A stretch of 64,000 nucleotides of DNA from Rhodoblastus sp963736175 (lineage in GTDB: Bacteria > Pseudomonadota > Alphaproteobacteria > Rhizobiales > Beijerinckiaceae), in the NCBI GenBank assembly GCA_963736175.1, contig CAVTNU010000002.1, forward strand, positions 124,001 through 188,000, read 5' to 3'. The notes beneath the pieces are model-generated. The model did no database searches, was not told the DNA's origin, and was given only the letters and a program-made list of their open reading frames with translations. The position numbers were made by a program, and so were the translations under genes. Positions 45,303-54,366 of this stretch are shown here, in pieces; positions within the stretch are counted from its first letter, which is position 1; each line of letters begins with the position of its first letter.

Positions 45303-46130
45303 TCATTTTCGCCGCGCGCGCGAAACGCCGTCCGCCAATTCAGCGACAAATTCGCTCGCCGCGGCCACAGTGGCGGCGCCGGCGCGCCCCTGCGGATCGA
45401 GCGTATTGGCGATCCGATCGACCAGCGCCGAACCGACCACGACGCCATCGGCGTTGGTGGCGATGGAGGCGGCCGATCGGGCGTCCTTGACGCCAAAACC
45501 CACCGCGACCGGCAGGGCGGTGTGTGTCTTTATCCGCGCCACCGCCTGCGCGACTTTCGAATAATCGGGGCGCGCCGCCCCAGTGACGCCGGTGATCGAC
45601 ACATAATAGACGAAACCGGACGTATGGGCGAGCACCGTGGGCAGGCGTCGGTCGTCGGTCGTCGGCGTCGCCAGCCGGACGAAGCTCAAGCCGGCCGCGA
45701 GCGCGGGCAGGCACAATTCGGCGTCTTCCTCCGGCGGCAGATCGACGACGATCAGCCCATCGACGCCAGCCGTCTTGGCGTCGGCCAGAAAGCGCTCGAC
45801 CCCGTAGACGTAGATCGGATTGTAATAGCCCATCAAAATGATCGGCGTGTCGGCGTCGCCCTTGCGGAATTCGCCGACCAGCGCCAGTGTGCGCTTCAGC
45901 GTCATGCCGGCGCGCAGCGCGCGCAGGCCCGCGGCCTGGATCGAGGGACCGTCGGCCATCGGGTCGGAAAAGGGCATGCCGATTTCGATCAGATCGGCGC
46001 CGGCCGCCGGCAAAGCCTTGATCAGCGCCAGCGACGTCGCCGGGTCCGGATCGCCGGCCATCAGAAAGGTGATGAGCGCGGCCCGGTTGTCTTGCCGCAA
46101 CGCGGCGAATTTCGCGTCGATGCGGCTCAT
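45303..46130 (-). CDS. trpA: tryptophan synthase alpha chain
   Basis: A 275-residue TIM barrel that releases indole from indole-glycerol phosphate. Catalytic Glu and Asp lie in LIEIGMPFSDPMADGP, the active-site YYVSITGVTGA and phosphate loop GFGVKDARSA follow. Its start codon abuts the trpB stop with no spacing, so the two subunits are made together. Confidence 0.96.
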   Translation of the reverse strand: MSRIDAKFAALRQDNRAALITFLMAGDPDPATSLALIKALPAAGADLIEIGMPFSDPMADGPSIQAAGLRALRAGMTLKRTLALVGEFRKGDADTPIILMGYYNPIYVYGVERFLADAKTAGVDGLIVVDLPPEEDAELCLPALAAGLSFVRLATPTTDDRRLPTVLAHTSGFVYYVSITGVTGAARPDYSKVAQAVARIKTHTALPVAVGFGVKDARSAASIATNADGVVVGSALVDRIANTLDPQGRAGAATVAAASEFVAELADGVSRARRK

Positions 46131-47360
46131 TCACATGCCTCCCAGATGATCGGCGACAGTGAAGATGTCCTTGTCGCCGCGTCCGGACAGGCCAAGCACC
46201 ATCAAATGATCCTTCGGTTTGCGGGGCGCCAGCTCGATGATCTTGGCAATGGCGTGCGCCGGCTCCAACGCCGGGATGATGCCTTCGAGCTTGGAGCAAA
46301 GCTGGAAAGCCGCCAGCGCCTCGGCGTCGGTGGCCGACAGATAGGAGACGCGGCCGTTCTCCTTGAGCCAGGCGTGTTCGGGGCCGATGCCCGGATAATC
46401 CAGGCCGGCCGAGATCGAATGGCCCTCGAGAATCTGGCCGTCGTCGTCCATCAGCAGATAGGTGCGGTTGCCGTGCAAGACGCCGGCTCTGCCGCCTGCC
46501 AGCGAAGCCGCATGGCCGTTGGGGACGTTCAAGCCGTGGCCGGCGGCCTCGACGCCGTAAAGTTCGACGCCGGGATCGTCGAGGAAGGGGTGAAACAGGC
46601 CGATGGCGTTGGAGCCGCCGCCGATGCAGGCGACGAGCGAGTCGGGCAGGCGGCCTTCGATGGCTTGCATCTGCTGGCGCGTTTCGTCGCCGATCACGCA
46701 TTGAAAATCGCGCACCATCGCGGGATAGGGATGGGGGCCGGCCGCCGTCCCGATACAATAGAACGTGTCGTCGACATTGGTGACCCAGTCGCGCAGCGCT
46801 TCGTTCATCGCATCCTTGAGCGTGCGCGCGCCTGATTGCACCGGCACGACCTTGGCGCCAAGCATATGCATGCGAAACACATTGGGTTTTTGCCGCTCGA
46901 CGTCGACGGCGCCCATGTAGACGACGCATTCGAGGCCGAAGCGGGCGCAGGCGGTGGCGGTGGCGACGCCATGCTGGCCCGCGCCGGTCTCGGCGATAAT
47001 GCGTTTCTTGCCCATGCGGCGCGCCAGCAGGATCTGGCCGAGCACATTGTTGATCTTGTGCGCGCCGGTGTGGTTCAGCTCTTCGCGTTTGAAATAGATT
47101 TTGGCGCCGCCGAGATGCTCGGTCATCCGTTCGGCGAAATAGAGCGGGCTGGGGCGACCAACATAATGGGTCAAAAGTCCGGCCAATTCGGCGTGAAAGG
47201 CCGGATCCTTGCGCGCGTCGGCGTAGGCCTGCTCCAGCGATAGGACAAGCGGCATCAGCGTTTCGGCGACGAAACGGCCGCCGTAGATGCCGAAATGACC
47301 GTTTTCATCGGGTCCCATGCGCAGGGAATTGGCGTTCTTATCCGGCGTGTTGATCGTCAT
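46131..47360 (-). CDS. trpB: tryptophan synthase beta chain
   Basis: A 409-residue PLP enzyme joining indole and serine. FGIYGGRFVAETLMP opens the protein; the PLP lysine is in ELNHTGAHKINNVLGQ; GAGQHGVATAT and CIGGGSNAIGLFHPF bind substrate and phosphate. It lies 195 bases after trpF. The trpF–trpB gap contains no gene and only a weak CGCTT/AAGCG hairpin. Confidence 0.96.
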   Translation of the reverse strand: MTINTPDKNANSLRMGPDENGHFGIYGGRFVAETLMPLVLSLEQAYADARKDPAFHAELAGLLTHYVGRPSPLYFAERMTEHLGGAKIYFKREELNHTGAHKINNVLGQILLARRMGKKRIIAETGAGQHGVATATACARFGLECVVYMGAVDVERQKPNVFRMHMLGAKVVPVQSGARTLKDAMNEALRDWVTNVDDTFYCIGTAAGPHPYPAMVRDFQCVIGDETRQQMQAIEGRLPDSLVACIGGGSNAIGLFHPFLDDPGVELYGVEAAGHGLNVPNGHAASLAGGRAGVLHGNRTYLLMDDDGQILEGHSISAGLDYPGIGPEHAWLKENGRVSYLSATDAEALAAFQLCSKLEGIIPALEPAHAIAKIIELAPRKPKDHLMVLGLSGRGDKDIFTVADHLGGM

Positions 47361-47555
47361 GGTCTCGCTCTTGGAGGCGGTGTCTTAAACTTTTCCGCGC
47401 TCCAGGCCAAGCGAAAGACAAAACAGCGCGCATCGAGGCGGTTTGCTCCGCTGTGACGCGGCATCGCGCCAAGCCTTGCCGGGCGGCGGTTTGACGGCTG
47501 ACCGACAGGCAAACACGCCGCCGTTAACTATCTCATTCGCTTTTTTAAGCGCGAG

Positions 47556-48206
47556 CTAACGCCAGGCGCGGCGCGCGGCCTGGATAAAGGCAGCGATCTT
47601 ATGCGCGTCCTTGACGCCCGGCGCGCTTTCGACGCCGGACGAAACGTCGACGCCGGGCGCCTTGGTGCGGGCGATGGCTTCGCCGACGTTCTGCGCGTCC
47701 AGTCCGCCCGACAGCATCCAGGTCGATCCCGCCGGCGCCGTGTAATGATCGAGGATCGACCAGTCGAAAGCCATGCCGTTGCCGCCTGGCAGGTCCGAGC
47801 CCTGTGGCGGCTTGGCGTCGAACAGGATCATATCGGCGACGCCGCCGTAGGCTTCGGCGGCGGCGAGATCGGCGCGGCGCGACACGGCGATGGCCTTCAT
47901 CGCCGGCAGGCCGAAGGTCCGCTTGATCGCGGCTGTGCGTTCCGGGCTTTCGCCGCCGTGCAATTGCAACAGGTCCGGCCGCAGGGCGTCGACAACGGCG
48001 GCGATTTGCGCGTCGTCGGCGTCAACGAGCAAGGCGACCTTTCGCGCCCGCCCGCGAACGGCCGCGCCCAGCTTGTTGGCGGCGGCGAGGTCTATATGAC
48101 GCGGGCTCTTGGCGAAAAACACGAAGCCGACCATATCGGCGCCGGCTGCGATGGCGGCGTCGATCGAGTCGGGAGCGCTCAAACCGCAAATTTTGATCAG
48201 GCCCAT
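47556..48206 (-). CDS. trpF: phosphoribosylanthranilate isomerase
   Basis: A 216-residue TIM-barrel enzyme of tryptophan synthesis. KICGLSAPDSIDAAIAAGAD holds the catalytic Cys, VGFVFFAKSPRHIDLAAA follows, and LQLHGGESPERTAAIKR and GVDVSSGVESAPGVKD are conserved. It lies 60 bases downstream of the GntR regulator on the same strand, so some read-through from that gene is possible. Confidence 0.95.
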   Translation of the reverse strand: MGLIKICGLSAPDSIDAAIAAGADMVGFVFFAKSPRHIDLAAANKLGAAVRGRARKVALLVDADDAQIAAVVDALRPDLLQLHGGESPERTAAIKRTFGLPAMKAIAVSRRADLAAAEAYGGVADMILFDAKPPQGSDLPGGNGMAFDWSILDHYTAPAGSTWMLSGGLDAQNVGEAIARTKAPGVDVSSGVESAPGVKDAHKIAAFIQAARRAWR

Positions 48207-48266
48207 CAGGGGTCGCCTTGGTGCAGCGCCGCGGGCGCCCGCCCCCGCCGGAGCGAGGGATGCGGT

Positions 48267-48995
48267 TCAGTCCGGCTTGTTCGAATTGGCGCAACGCGGC
48301 GTGAGCGATGCGCGCAGCACGACCAACGTGCGTTCGATATGGTCGACGGTCAGCTTGCAGGCAAGATCGGCGTCGCGCGCCAAAGTGGCGTCCATGATCG
48401 CCTGGTGCTCGGCGTGAACGTCGCGCGGTATGGTGCGCTTCGCCATGGACATGCGGCGGTAGCGCTCCGATTGCTGGAACAGCAGTCCATTGATGTGATG
48501 CAGCCAGCGCGACGGGCAGGCGGCGATCAGGGCGCTGTGGAATTCCAGATTGCGATGTTCGAAATCGTTGATCGCGCCACTGACGTTTTCGCTCAGGCGC
48601 TCCTCGACTTTGGACAGACGATAGAAGGATGCGACGATCCGGCTTTCCCAGGCCTCGTCGCCATTGGCGATCGACTGGCGCAAGGCTTCGGTCTCAATGA
48701 GCTTGCGCACATCGGTAAGATCGCGAAAATCATCCATTGAAGCGGGCGCGACGCGAAAACCCCGTTGTCCCTCGGAAGTCACGAGCGCTTCGCCGAGCAA
48801 CCGCGTCAGCGCCTCGCGGACGGTGCTGCCGCTGACGCCGAAACGGGCGCGCAATTCCTCCGTGCGCAATCGCGCGCCAGGTTCGAACGCGCCGTCGAGT
48901 ATCTCGCGGCGTAATGTCACATAGGCGCTTTCGACCAAGGTCTTGGCCGCGCCCGCCTTGCCGTCGCGCTCAAGCTCGCCAATTTCGCCCGTCAT
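48267..48995 (-). CDS. GntR-family (FCD) transcriptional regulator, likely phenol-operon repressor
   Basis: A 242-residue regulator: N-terminal winged helix (LRREILDGAFEPGARLRTEE, FGVSGSTVREALTRLLGEAL) and C-terminal all-helical FCD ligand domain with metal-site residues (DFEHRNLEFHSALIAAC, HAEHQAIMDATLARD). It is divergent from the dmp operon. In Comamonas the GntR protein AphS represses a phenol hydroxylase operon, so the same role is likely; family and position support it, ligand unknown. ATG 48995 has GGGGA upstream; GTG 49013 is an alternative start. Confidence 0.85.
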   Translation of the reverse strand: MTGEIGELERDGKAGAAKTLVESAYVTLRREILDGAFEPGARLRTEELRARFGVSGSTVREALTRLLGEALVTSEGQRGFRVAPASMDDFRDLTDVRKLIETEALRQSIANGDEAWESRIVASFYRLSKVEERLSENVSGAINDFEHRNLEFHSALIAACPSRWLHHINGLLFQQSERYRRMSMAKRTIPRDVHAEHQAIMDATLARDADLACKLTVDHIERTLVVLRASLTPRCANSNKPD

Positions 48996-49034
48996 CGACA
49001 CGTCGATCCCCACTTTCGCGAATCCTGATCTTTT

Positions 49035-49154
49035 TCGATATTAGCGGACAAATTAATATTTGTGGAATCGCTCGAATTTCAAGACGTGGCTTGCTCAACA
49101 GAAAAAAATATCGATATTATTAAGTTAAGCGTTATCAAAATAAATCTCGATATT
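49035..49154 (+). promoter_or_regulatory. divergent promoter/operator region, gntR–dmpK
   Basis: The AT-rich gap holds TTGCTC–18–TATTAT (49091-49120) toward dmpK. On the minus strand TTCCAC–18–TAATAT reads toward gntR. The octamer TCGATATT occurs three times (49035, 49111, 49147) and overlaps both -10 elements; the second copy lies in the palindrome AATATCGATATT (49107-49118). ACAAAT–TAAT–ATTTGT (49048-49063) sits between the gntR -35 and -10. No sigma54 -24/-12 element was found, unlike DmpR-controlled operons. Confidence 0.6.
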
Positions 49155-49260
49155 CATATTGACGTCGTTCAGCGCCGGGGGTAATCGTACTGCCACACGA
49201 CGGCCATTCAACGAGCCGCGCCAAAAAGAGGAAACGAACGAGTCTCTGGGAGAGCGCCAG

Positions 49261-49602
49261 ATGGGCCAGCAAGATGTCGACGCGGCGCGGCGAAATGCGC
49301 CATCCAGTACGCAATTGCAGAAATTCGTCAGGATTCTTGGCACGCGACATGATCGTTACGTCGAATTTGAATTTTCGGTGAACGACGCCGATCTGGCCGT
49401 CGACTTAATTCTGCCTTTTGCCGCTTTCGACGAGTTTTGCCTCCTGCAGAACGTCACCATGCTGCCGCCGGAGCCGACCGCCGCTGAGCAGCTGGAGCAA
49501 TTGGCCTGGCGTTCGCGTCAACCAGGCCTGCTGCGGCGCGTCAAGAACGCCGTCGAAGACGCTGGCGATGAGCGCGAAAGCGACACGCCACAAAAATCAT
49601 AA
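49261..49602 (+). CDS. dmpK: phenol hydroxylase assembly subunit P0
   Basis: A 113-residue protein matching DmpK: KFVRILGTRHDRYVEFEFSV, VDLILPFAAFDEFCLLQNV, then a basic C-terminus. DmpK is not needed for catalysis in vitro but helps to install iron in the hydroxylase in vivo. It is slightly longer than the Pseudomonas protein. ATG 49261 is chosen because of GGGAGAG at good spacing; upstream in-frame sequence is not conserved. First gene of the operon. Confidence 0.85.
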   Translation: MGQQDVDAARRNAPSSTQLQKFVRILGTRHDRYVEFEFSVNDADLAVDLILPFAAFDEFCLLQNVTMLPPEPTAAEQLEQLAWRSRQPGLLRRVKNAVEDAGDERESDTPQKS

Positions 49603-49628
49603 TCGGATCATTTCTGGGAGGGAGTGTA

Positions 49629-50621
49629 ATGACGGTACAAATCAAGACGATGGACTACGAGCCCAAGCGCCAGACGTTCGGGCATATCGCGCGCCGGCTC
49701 GGCGGCGACAAGCCGGCGACGCGCTATCAGGAAGCCACGCTCGACGTGCAGGCCACCGACAACTTCCATTACAAGCCTTTGTGGGAGCCGGAATATTGGC
49801 ACTTCGACACCGCCAAGACCGCGGTGAAGATGGAAGACTGGTACAAGCCGCTCGATCCGCGCCAATATTATTACGCCACCTACAATATCGCCCGCGCCAA
49901 CATGAACCAGGCGGTTGAGCGCAGCTTCACCTTCGCCCAAGACCGCGGTCTGATCGGCAAGCTCTCCGCCGACGCCCGCAACCAGATCGAGCATGGGCTC
50001 CTGCCGGTGCGCCATCTGCACTGGGGCTCCAACATGAACATGGCGGAAATCTGCCAGCGCGGCTACGGCACGGCGATCACGGCGCCTTGCATTTTCTCGG
50101 CCGGCGATCATCTCGGCATGGCGCAGATCGTCAGCCGCATCGGCCTCGAGCTTGACGATCAGACGGGCGCCAGCCTCGACCGCGCCAAGCAAAGCTGGTT
50201 GAGCGATCCAGCCTGGCAGGGCGTGCGCAAGCTAATCGAAGACACCTTCGTCGAACACGACTGGTTCCAGCTCTATGTCGCCCAGACCCTGGCGGTGAAC
50301 GGCGTGGTGCTCGACTTCGTCTACAAGCACGCCGACGCGGCCTGGAAAGAGGCGGGCGTCACCATCGCCATGCTGACCGAATTCATGAACGACTGGCGCG
50401 CCGAAGAATCACGCTGGAGCGATTCCGTGATCAAGACCGTCGCGGCGGAAAGCGCCGAGAACAAGGCGTTGATTTCGCAGTGGGCGAAACATTGGATCGA
50501 CCGCGCGGTCGAGGCGACCAAGCCCCTGTCGGCCAAGCTGCTTGGCGACAACGGCGCGGCGGCGACCGCTGCCGGCGAAGCGACGCGCAAGCGCGCGGCC
50601 TCGCTCGGCCTCGTCCTTTAA
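49629..50621 (+). CDS. dmpL: phenol hydroxylase oxygenase component, beta subunit (P1)
   Basis: A 330-residue protein of the ferritin-like diiron monooxygenase beta-subunit family. Typical segments are YKPLWEPEYWHFDTAKT, DPRQYYYATYNIARANMNQA and HLHWGSNMNMAEICQRGYG. It lacks the metal ligands and supports the alpha subunit in the (alpha-beta-gamma)2 hydroxylase. Length matches DmpL. GGGAGGGAGTGTA precedes ATG. Confidence 0.95.
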   Translation: MTVQIKTMDYEPKRQTFGHIARRLGGDKPATRYQEATLDVQATDNFHYKPLWEPEYWHFDTAKTAVKMEDWYKPLDPRQYYYATYNIARANMNQAVERSFTFAQDRGLIGKLSADARNQIEHGLLPVRHLHWGSNMNMAEICQRGYGTAITAPCIFSAGDHLGMAQIVSRIGLELDDQTGASLDRAKQSWLSDPAWQGVRKLIEDTFVEHDWFQLYVAQTLAVNGVVLDFVYKHADAAWKEAGVTIAMLTEFMNDWRAEESRWSDSVIKTVAAESAENKALISQWAKHWIDRAVEATKPLSAKLLGDNGAAATAAGEATRKRAASLGLVL

Positions 50622-50658
50622 GAGCCTGGCGCTCTAACAAAAAATGGAGGAACGCCAA

Positions 50659-50931
50659 ATGGCGCAAATTGCATCTTTGACCCTTTATCACAATGACGAC
50701 GCGCGGCCGATCATCGAAGCCATTCTCGCCGATAATCCCGGCGTGCGCGTGTTCAACATGCCCGGCTGCGTCAAGCTGGACAGCGATGGCCCGCTGGTCG
50801 TCAATCGCGCCTCCGTCGAGGCGCGGCTCGGCCGCCCGTGGGAGCCGCAGGAGCTGCAGTTGGTCCTCATTTCGATGGCCGGCAATCTCGATGAAGACGA
50901 CGATCATTTCACGCTCAGCTGGCGCCATTGA
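50659..50931 (+). CDS. dmpM: phenol hydroxylase regulatory/effector protein (P2)
   Basis: A 90-residue, cofactor-free coupling protein (MAQIASLTLYHNDDARPIIE, VFNMPGCVKLDSDGPLVVNR, LQLVLISMAGNLDEDDDHFT) of the MmoB/DmpM family. It binds the hydroxylase near the diiron site and stimulates turnover. The start at 50659 follows ATGGAGGAACGCCA and gives the same length as DmpM. Located between the two large subunit genes as usual. Confidence 0.95.
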   Translation: MAQIASLTLYHNDDARPIIEAILADNPGVRVFNMPGCVKLDSDGPLVVNRASVEARLGRPWEPQELQLVLISMAGNLDEDDDHFTLSWRH

Positions 50932-50952
50932 GAATTCTGGGAGGAATAGAAC

Positions 50953-52473
50953 ATGACTGCTAAGAAACTCGGGCTGAAGCAGCGCTACGCCCATCTCACG
51001 CGCGGTCTCGACTGGGAAACCACATACCAGCCGATGGACAAGGTGTTCCCCTACGACCAGTTCGAAGGGATCAAGATCAAGGACTGGTCGGCCTGGGAAG
51101 ATCCCTTCCGTCTGACCATGGACGCCTACTGGAAATTCCAGGCGGAGAAAGAGCGCAAGCTTTATGCGGTGATCGACGCCTTCGCGCAGAACAACGGCCA
51201 GACCAACCTGTCCGACGCGCGCTATGTGAACGTGCTCAAGCTATTTTTGACCGGCGTCTCGCCGCTCGAATACCAGGCGCATCGCGGCTTCGCGTTCACC
51301 GGCCGTCATCTGCGCGGCGCGGGTCCGCGCGTCGCGGCGCAGATGCAGTCGCTCGACGAATTGCGCCACATCCAGACGCAGATTCACACTATCAGCCACT
51401 ACAACAAATATTTCGACGGCATCAGCGAGTTCCGCCACATGCATGATCGCGTGTGGTACCTCTCCGTGCCGAAGTCGTTCTTCGACGACGCGCGCTCGGC
51501 TGGCCCGTTCGAATATATGATCGCGATCGGCTTCGCCTTCGAATATTTGCTGACCAACCTGCTGTTCGTGCCTTTCATGTCGGGCGCCGCCTATAACGGC
51601 GACATGTCGACCGTCACCTTCGGCTTCTCGGCGCAGTCCGACGAAAGCCGTCACATGACGCTCGGCATCGAGGTCATCAAGTTCCTGCTCGAACAGCATC
51701 CCGACAATCTGCCCATTGTGCAGAAATGGGTCGACAAGTGGTTCTGGCGTGGGTTCAAGGTGCTCGGCCTTGTCGCCATGATGATGGACTATATGCTGCC
51801 CAAGAAAGTGATGTCCTGGAAGGAAGCTTGGGAAATCTATTTCACCGAAGCCGGCAGTTCACTGTTCCAGGATCTCGCCCGTTACGGCCTGAAAGTGCCA
51901 AAATACGCCGACGTCGCCACCGAAATGGCCGAGCATATTTCGCATCAGAACTGGGCGATCTTCTATCAGTACACCCATGCCGCGCCGTTCCATACGTGGA
52001 TGCCGGATAAAGAGCATCTCGACTGGCTGTCGGAAAAATATCCCAACACGTTCGACAAATATTACCGGCCGCGCTGGGAAATGTGGGCGCAGCAGGAGAA
52101 GGAAGGCAAGCGTTTCTACAACATGGCGCTGCCGCAGCTTTGCCAGACCTGTCAGATTCCGATGGGTTACACCGAGCCGGGCGATCCGACGACGATCTGT
52201 TTCCGCGAGAGCCAGTTCAAGGGCGAGACCTATCACTTCTGCTCGGACGGCTGCAAGGACATCTTCGACGACGAGCCGGAGAAATACGCGCAGTCCTGGC
52301 TGCCTGTGCATCAGATCTTCCAGGGCAATTGCGGCGGCCCAACGGTGCCGGACGTGCTCGCCTGGTACAAGCTGAACAACGGCGTCGACAATCTGGACTA
52401 TGTCGGCTCCCCTGATGAAAAACTCTGGAAAGAGTGGCACGCGGCCAAGTCCGCGGACAAAGCCGCCGGCTGA
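50953..52473 (+). CDS. dmpN: phenol hydroxylase oxygenase component, alpha subunit (P3)
   Basis: A 506-residue catalytic subunit carrying the carboxylate-bridged diiron centre. Predicted ligands are Glu106, Glu136 and His139 (DELRH), Glu197, Glu231 and His234 (DESRH). The C-terminus has a YHS domain with cysteines (CQTCQIPMGY, HFCSDGCKDIFDDEPEKYAQ). It hydroxylates phenol to catechol with O2. Full length and all ligands are present, so the gene appears functional. Confidence 0.97.
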   Translation: MTAKKLGLKQRYAHLTRGLDWETTYQPMDKVFPYDQFEGIKIKDWSAWEDPFRLTMDAYWKFQAEKERKLYAVIDAFAQNNGQTNLSDARYVNVLKLFLTGVSPLEYQAHRGFAFTGRHLRGAGPRVAAQMQSLDELRHIQTQIHTISHYNKYFDGISEFRHMHDRVWYLSVPKSFFDDARSAGPFEYMIAIGFAFEYLLTNLLFVPFMSGAAYNGDMSTVTFGFSAQSDESRHMTLGIEVIKFLLEQHPDNLPIVQKWVDKWFWRGFKVLGLVAMMMDYMLPKKVMSWKEAWEIYFTEAGSSLFQDLARYGLKVPKYADVATEMAEHISHQNWAIFYQYTHAAPFHTWMPDKEHLDWLSEKYPNTFDKYYRPRWEMWAQQEKEGKRFYNMALPQLCQTCQIPMGYTEPGDPTTICFRESQFKGETYHFCSDGCKDIFDDEPEKYAQSWLPVHQIFQGNCGGPTVPDVLAWYKLNNGVDNLDYVGSPDEKLWKEWHAAKSADKAAG

Positions 52474-52535
52474 TCCAAAGTTCAAATCCATGGCGCGGCG
52501 GTCAACGCCGCGCCCCTCAATAATGGGAGAGAAAC

Positions 52536-52904
52536 ATGTCCGTCACGGCTCTTAAGCCCGACTATGAGAAGCATATCGAATATCGCGATCTCGAGAAAAA
52601 CTTTCACGGCAACCGACTTGTTTACGTGCATTGGGAAGAGCATCTCGCCTTTTGCGCGGCGCTGGCCTTCCCGTTGCCGCCTGACATGCCTTTCGCCGCG
52701 TTCATCGAGGCGATCGTCAAGCCGCACTACAATTCCCATCCCGACTTCGAGAAGATCGACTGGTCGAAGGTTGTTTGGATGATCGACGGCGTCAAGAAGA
52801 CCCCCGATCTGTCGAAGTCGCTCGCCGACAACGGTCTGCGTCACAAGTCTCTGGTGCGCTTCTGGACCCCCGGTCTCGGCGGCTTCAAGGGCTCGGCCAG
52901 CTAA
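52536..52904 (+). CDS. dmpO: phenol hydroxylase oxygenase component, gamma subunit (P4)
   Basis: A 122-residue protein with RDLEKNFHGNRLVYVHWEEH and HPDFEKIDWSKVVWMIDGVK, characteristic of DmpO. It completes the hydroxylase hexamer. 62 bases separate it from dmpN; GGGAGAGAAAC precedes the ATG. Confidence 0.95.
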   Translation: MSVTALKPDYEKHIEYRDLEKNFHGNRLVYVHWEEHLAFCAALAFPLPPDMPFAAFIEAIVKPHYNSHPDFEKIDWSKVVWMIDGVKKTPDLSKSLADNGLRHKSLVRFWTPGLGGFKGSAS

Positions 52905-52934
52905 GACAAAAAAGAGTGCGGGAGTGAAACGGAT

Positions 52935-53999
52935 ATGACCGTGCATCAGCTGACGATCGAGCCTTTGGGCGATGCGATCGACGTCGCCGAGGGCCAGACC
53001 ATCCTCGACGCCTGCCTGCGCGCCGGCGTCTATCTCCCGCACGCTTGCGGCCACGGACTGTGCGGCACCTGCAAAACTCAGGTGCTGGACGGCGAAATCG
53101 ATCATGGCGAGGCTTCGCCCTTCGCCTTGATGGATTTCGAACGCGACGACGGCTTCGTCCTCGCCTGCACCGCGACTTTGCAAAGCGACGTGACCATAGA
53201 GGCGGACGTCGACGAGGACCCGGACGCGCGCAGGATTCCGACGCGCGATTTTACCGCGAGCGTTGTCGGTCTCGAAAATCTCACCCACGATGTGAAGGGC
53301 GTGCGCCTCGCCATCCAAGGCGACTCCATCGACTTTCAGGCCGGTCAATATATCGATCTCCATTTACCGGGCGTCGATGGCACGCGCGCCTTTTCGATCG
53401 CCAATCCGCCCTCCGATTCCGGTCATGTGGAGTTGCAGATACGTCTCGTTCCGGGCGGGGCGGCGACGACCTATGTCCATGAGACGCTGAAGGTCGGCAA
53501 TTCCTTGGCGTTCAGCGGACCCAACGGGCGTTTTCTGGTGCGCAAGTCGCGCGGCGGCCCCTTGCTGTTTCTGGCCGGCGGCACGGGTGTCTCAAGCCCG
53601 CGCTCGATGATCCTCGACCTGCTCGAAAATGGATATGGCGACGAGATCACCCTGGTGCATGGCGTGCGCGCGCGGACCGACCTTTATGGCCGCGAGGAGT
53701 TTGAGGCTTTAGCGGCCAAACGCCCGAACTTCCGCTATGCGCCGGCGCTTTCGAACGAACCGGAAGACGGCGAGTGGACGGGCGAACGCGGTTTTGTGCA
53801 TGAGGTCGCCCAGCGTCTGTTCGATGGTCAGTTCGAGGGCCTGACCGCGTATCTGTGCGGACCGCCGCCGATGATCGAGGCCTCGATCAAGGCGCTGATG
53901 CAAGGGCGATTGTTCGAGAAGCACATCTTCACCGAACGGTTTTTCACGGCGGCCAACTGCGCGCAAAAGCCGAAAAGCCCGCTGTTCAAAAGACTCTGA
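52935..53999 (+). CDS. dmpP: phenol hydroxylase reductase (P5)
   Basis: A 354-residue electron-transfer component: N-terminal plant-type 2Fe-2S domain with Cys38, Cys43, Cys46 and Cys78 (CGHGLCGTC ... LACTA); FAD-binding RAFSIANPP; NAD-binding LFLAGGTGVSSPRSM and YLCGPPPMIEASI. It passes electrons from NADH to the diiron hydroxylase. The ferredoxin gene starts one base after its stop. Confidence 0.96.
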   Translation: MTVHQLTIEPLGDAIDVAEGQTILDACLRAGVYLPHACGHGLCGTCKTQVLDGEIDHGEASPFALMDFERDDGFVLACTATLQSDVTIEADVDEDPDARRIPTRDFTASVVGLENLTHDVKGVRLAIQGDSIDFQAGQYIDLHLPGVDGTRAFSIANPPSDSGHVELQIRLVPGGAATTYVHETLKVGNSLAFSGPNGRFLVRKSRGGPLLFLAGGTGVSSPRSMILDLLENGYGDEITLVHGVRARTDLYGREEFEALAAKRPNFRYAPALSNEPEDGEWTGERGFVHEVAQRLFDGQFEGLTAYLCGPPPMIEASIKALMQGRLFEKHIFTERFFTAANCAQKPKSPLFKRL

Positions 54000-54000
54000 C

Positions 54001-54354
54001 ATGGCGGGCGAGCGTATCACAATCGTCCTTGAGGGACACGGCGAAGCCTTCGGCTACGAGCATGAACGCGTGCTCGTCGCGCTGGAGCGGGCGCAAGGCT
54101 TCGGCAAATTGAAAGACCTGCCGCGCCGCCTGCCGGTCGGCTGTCGCCGCGGCGGCTGCGGAATTTGCCGCGTGCGCGTCACCAAGGGCGAATATCGCTC
54201 CGAGGCGATGAGCCGGGCGCATATTTCCGCGGAAGAGGAAGCGGCGGGCTACGCGCTCGCGTGCTGCATCTATCCGCTTTCCGAACTTTCTCTGCGACTG
54301 GAGTCTCCAGTCACGGTCAAAGAAAAGGGCCGTAAGGCCGTTCAGTGTGTCTAG
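54001..54354 (+). CDS. dmpQ: 2Fe-2S ferredoxin for catechol dioxygenase reactivation (DmpQ/XylT-like)
   Basis: A 117-residue chloroplast-type ferredoxin with Cys48, Cys53 and Cys56 (GCRRGGCGICRV) and the fourth ligand in ALACCIYP. In xyl and dmp operons such a ferredoxin re-reduces the oxidised iron of catechol 2,3-dioxygenase, rescuing it after inactivation by substituted catechols. The position directly before the dioxygenase gene, 12 bases away, supports that role. Confidence 0.9.
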   Translation: MAGERITIVLEGHGEAFGYEHERVLVALERAQGFGKLKDLPRRLPVGCRRGGCGICRVRVTKGEYRSEAMSRAHISAEEEAAGYALACCIYPLSELSLRLESPVTVKEKGRKAVQCV

Positions 54355-54366
54355 GAGGATAATATA

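Noticed and set aside
49013..49260. Sigma54 promoter and DmpR/XylR-type activator for the phenol operon
   Set aside because: No TGGCAC-N5-TTGCA-like element was found in the upstream region and no NtrC-type activator gene is encoded nearby; a GntR gene occupies the regulator place.
49629..52904. Soluble methane monooxygenase or toluene monooxygenase
   Set aside because: Gene order K-L-M-N-O-P, subunit lengths and the following catechol 2,3-dioxygenase match phenol hydroxylase. MmoX/TmoA-type gene orders and Rieske or MmoD genes are missing.
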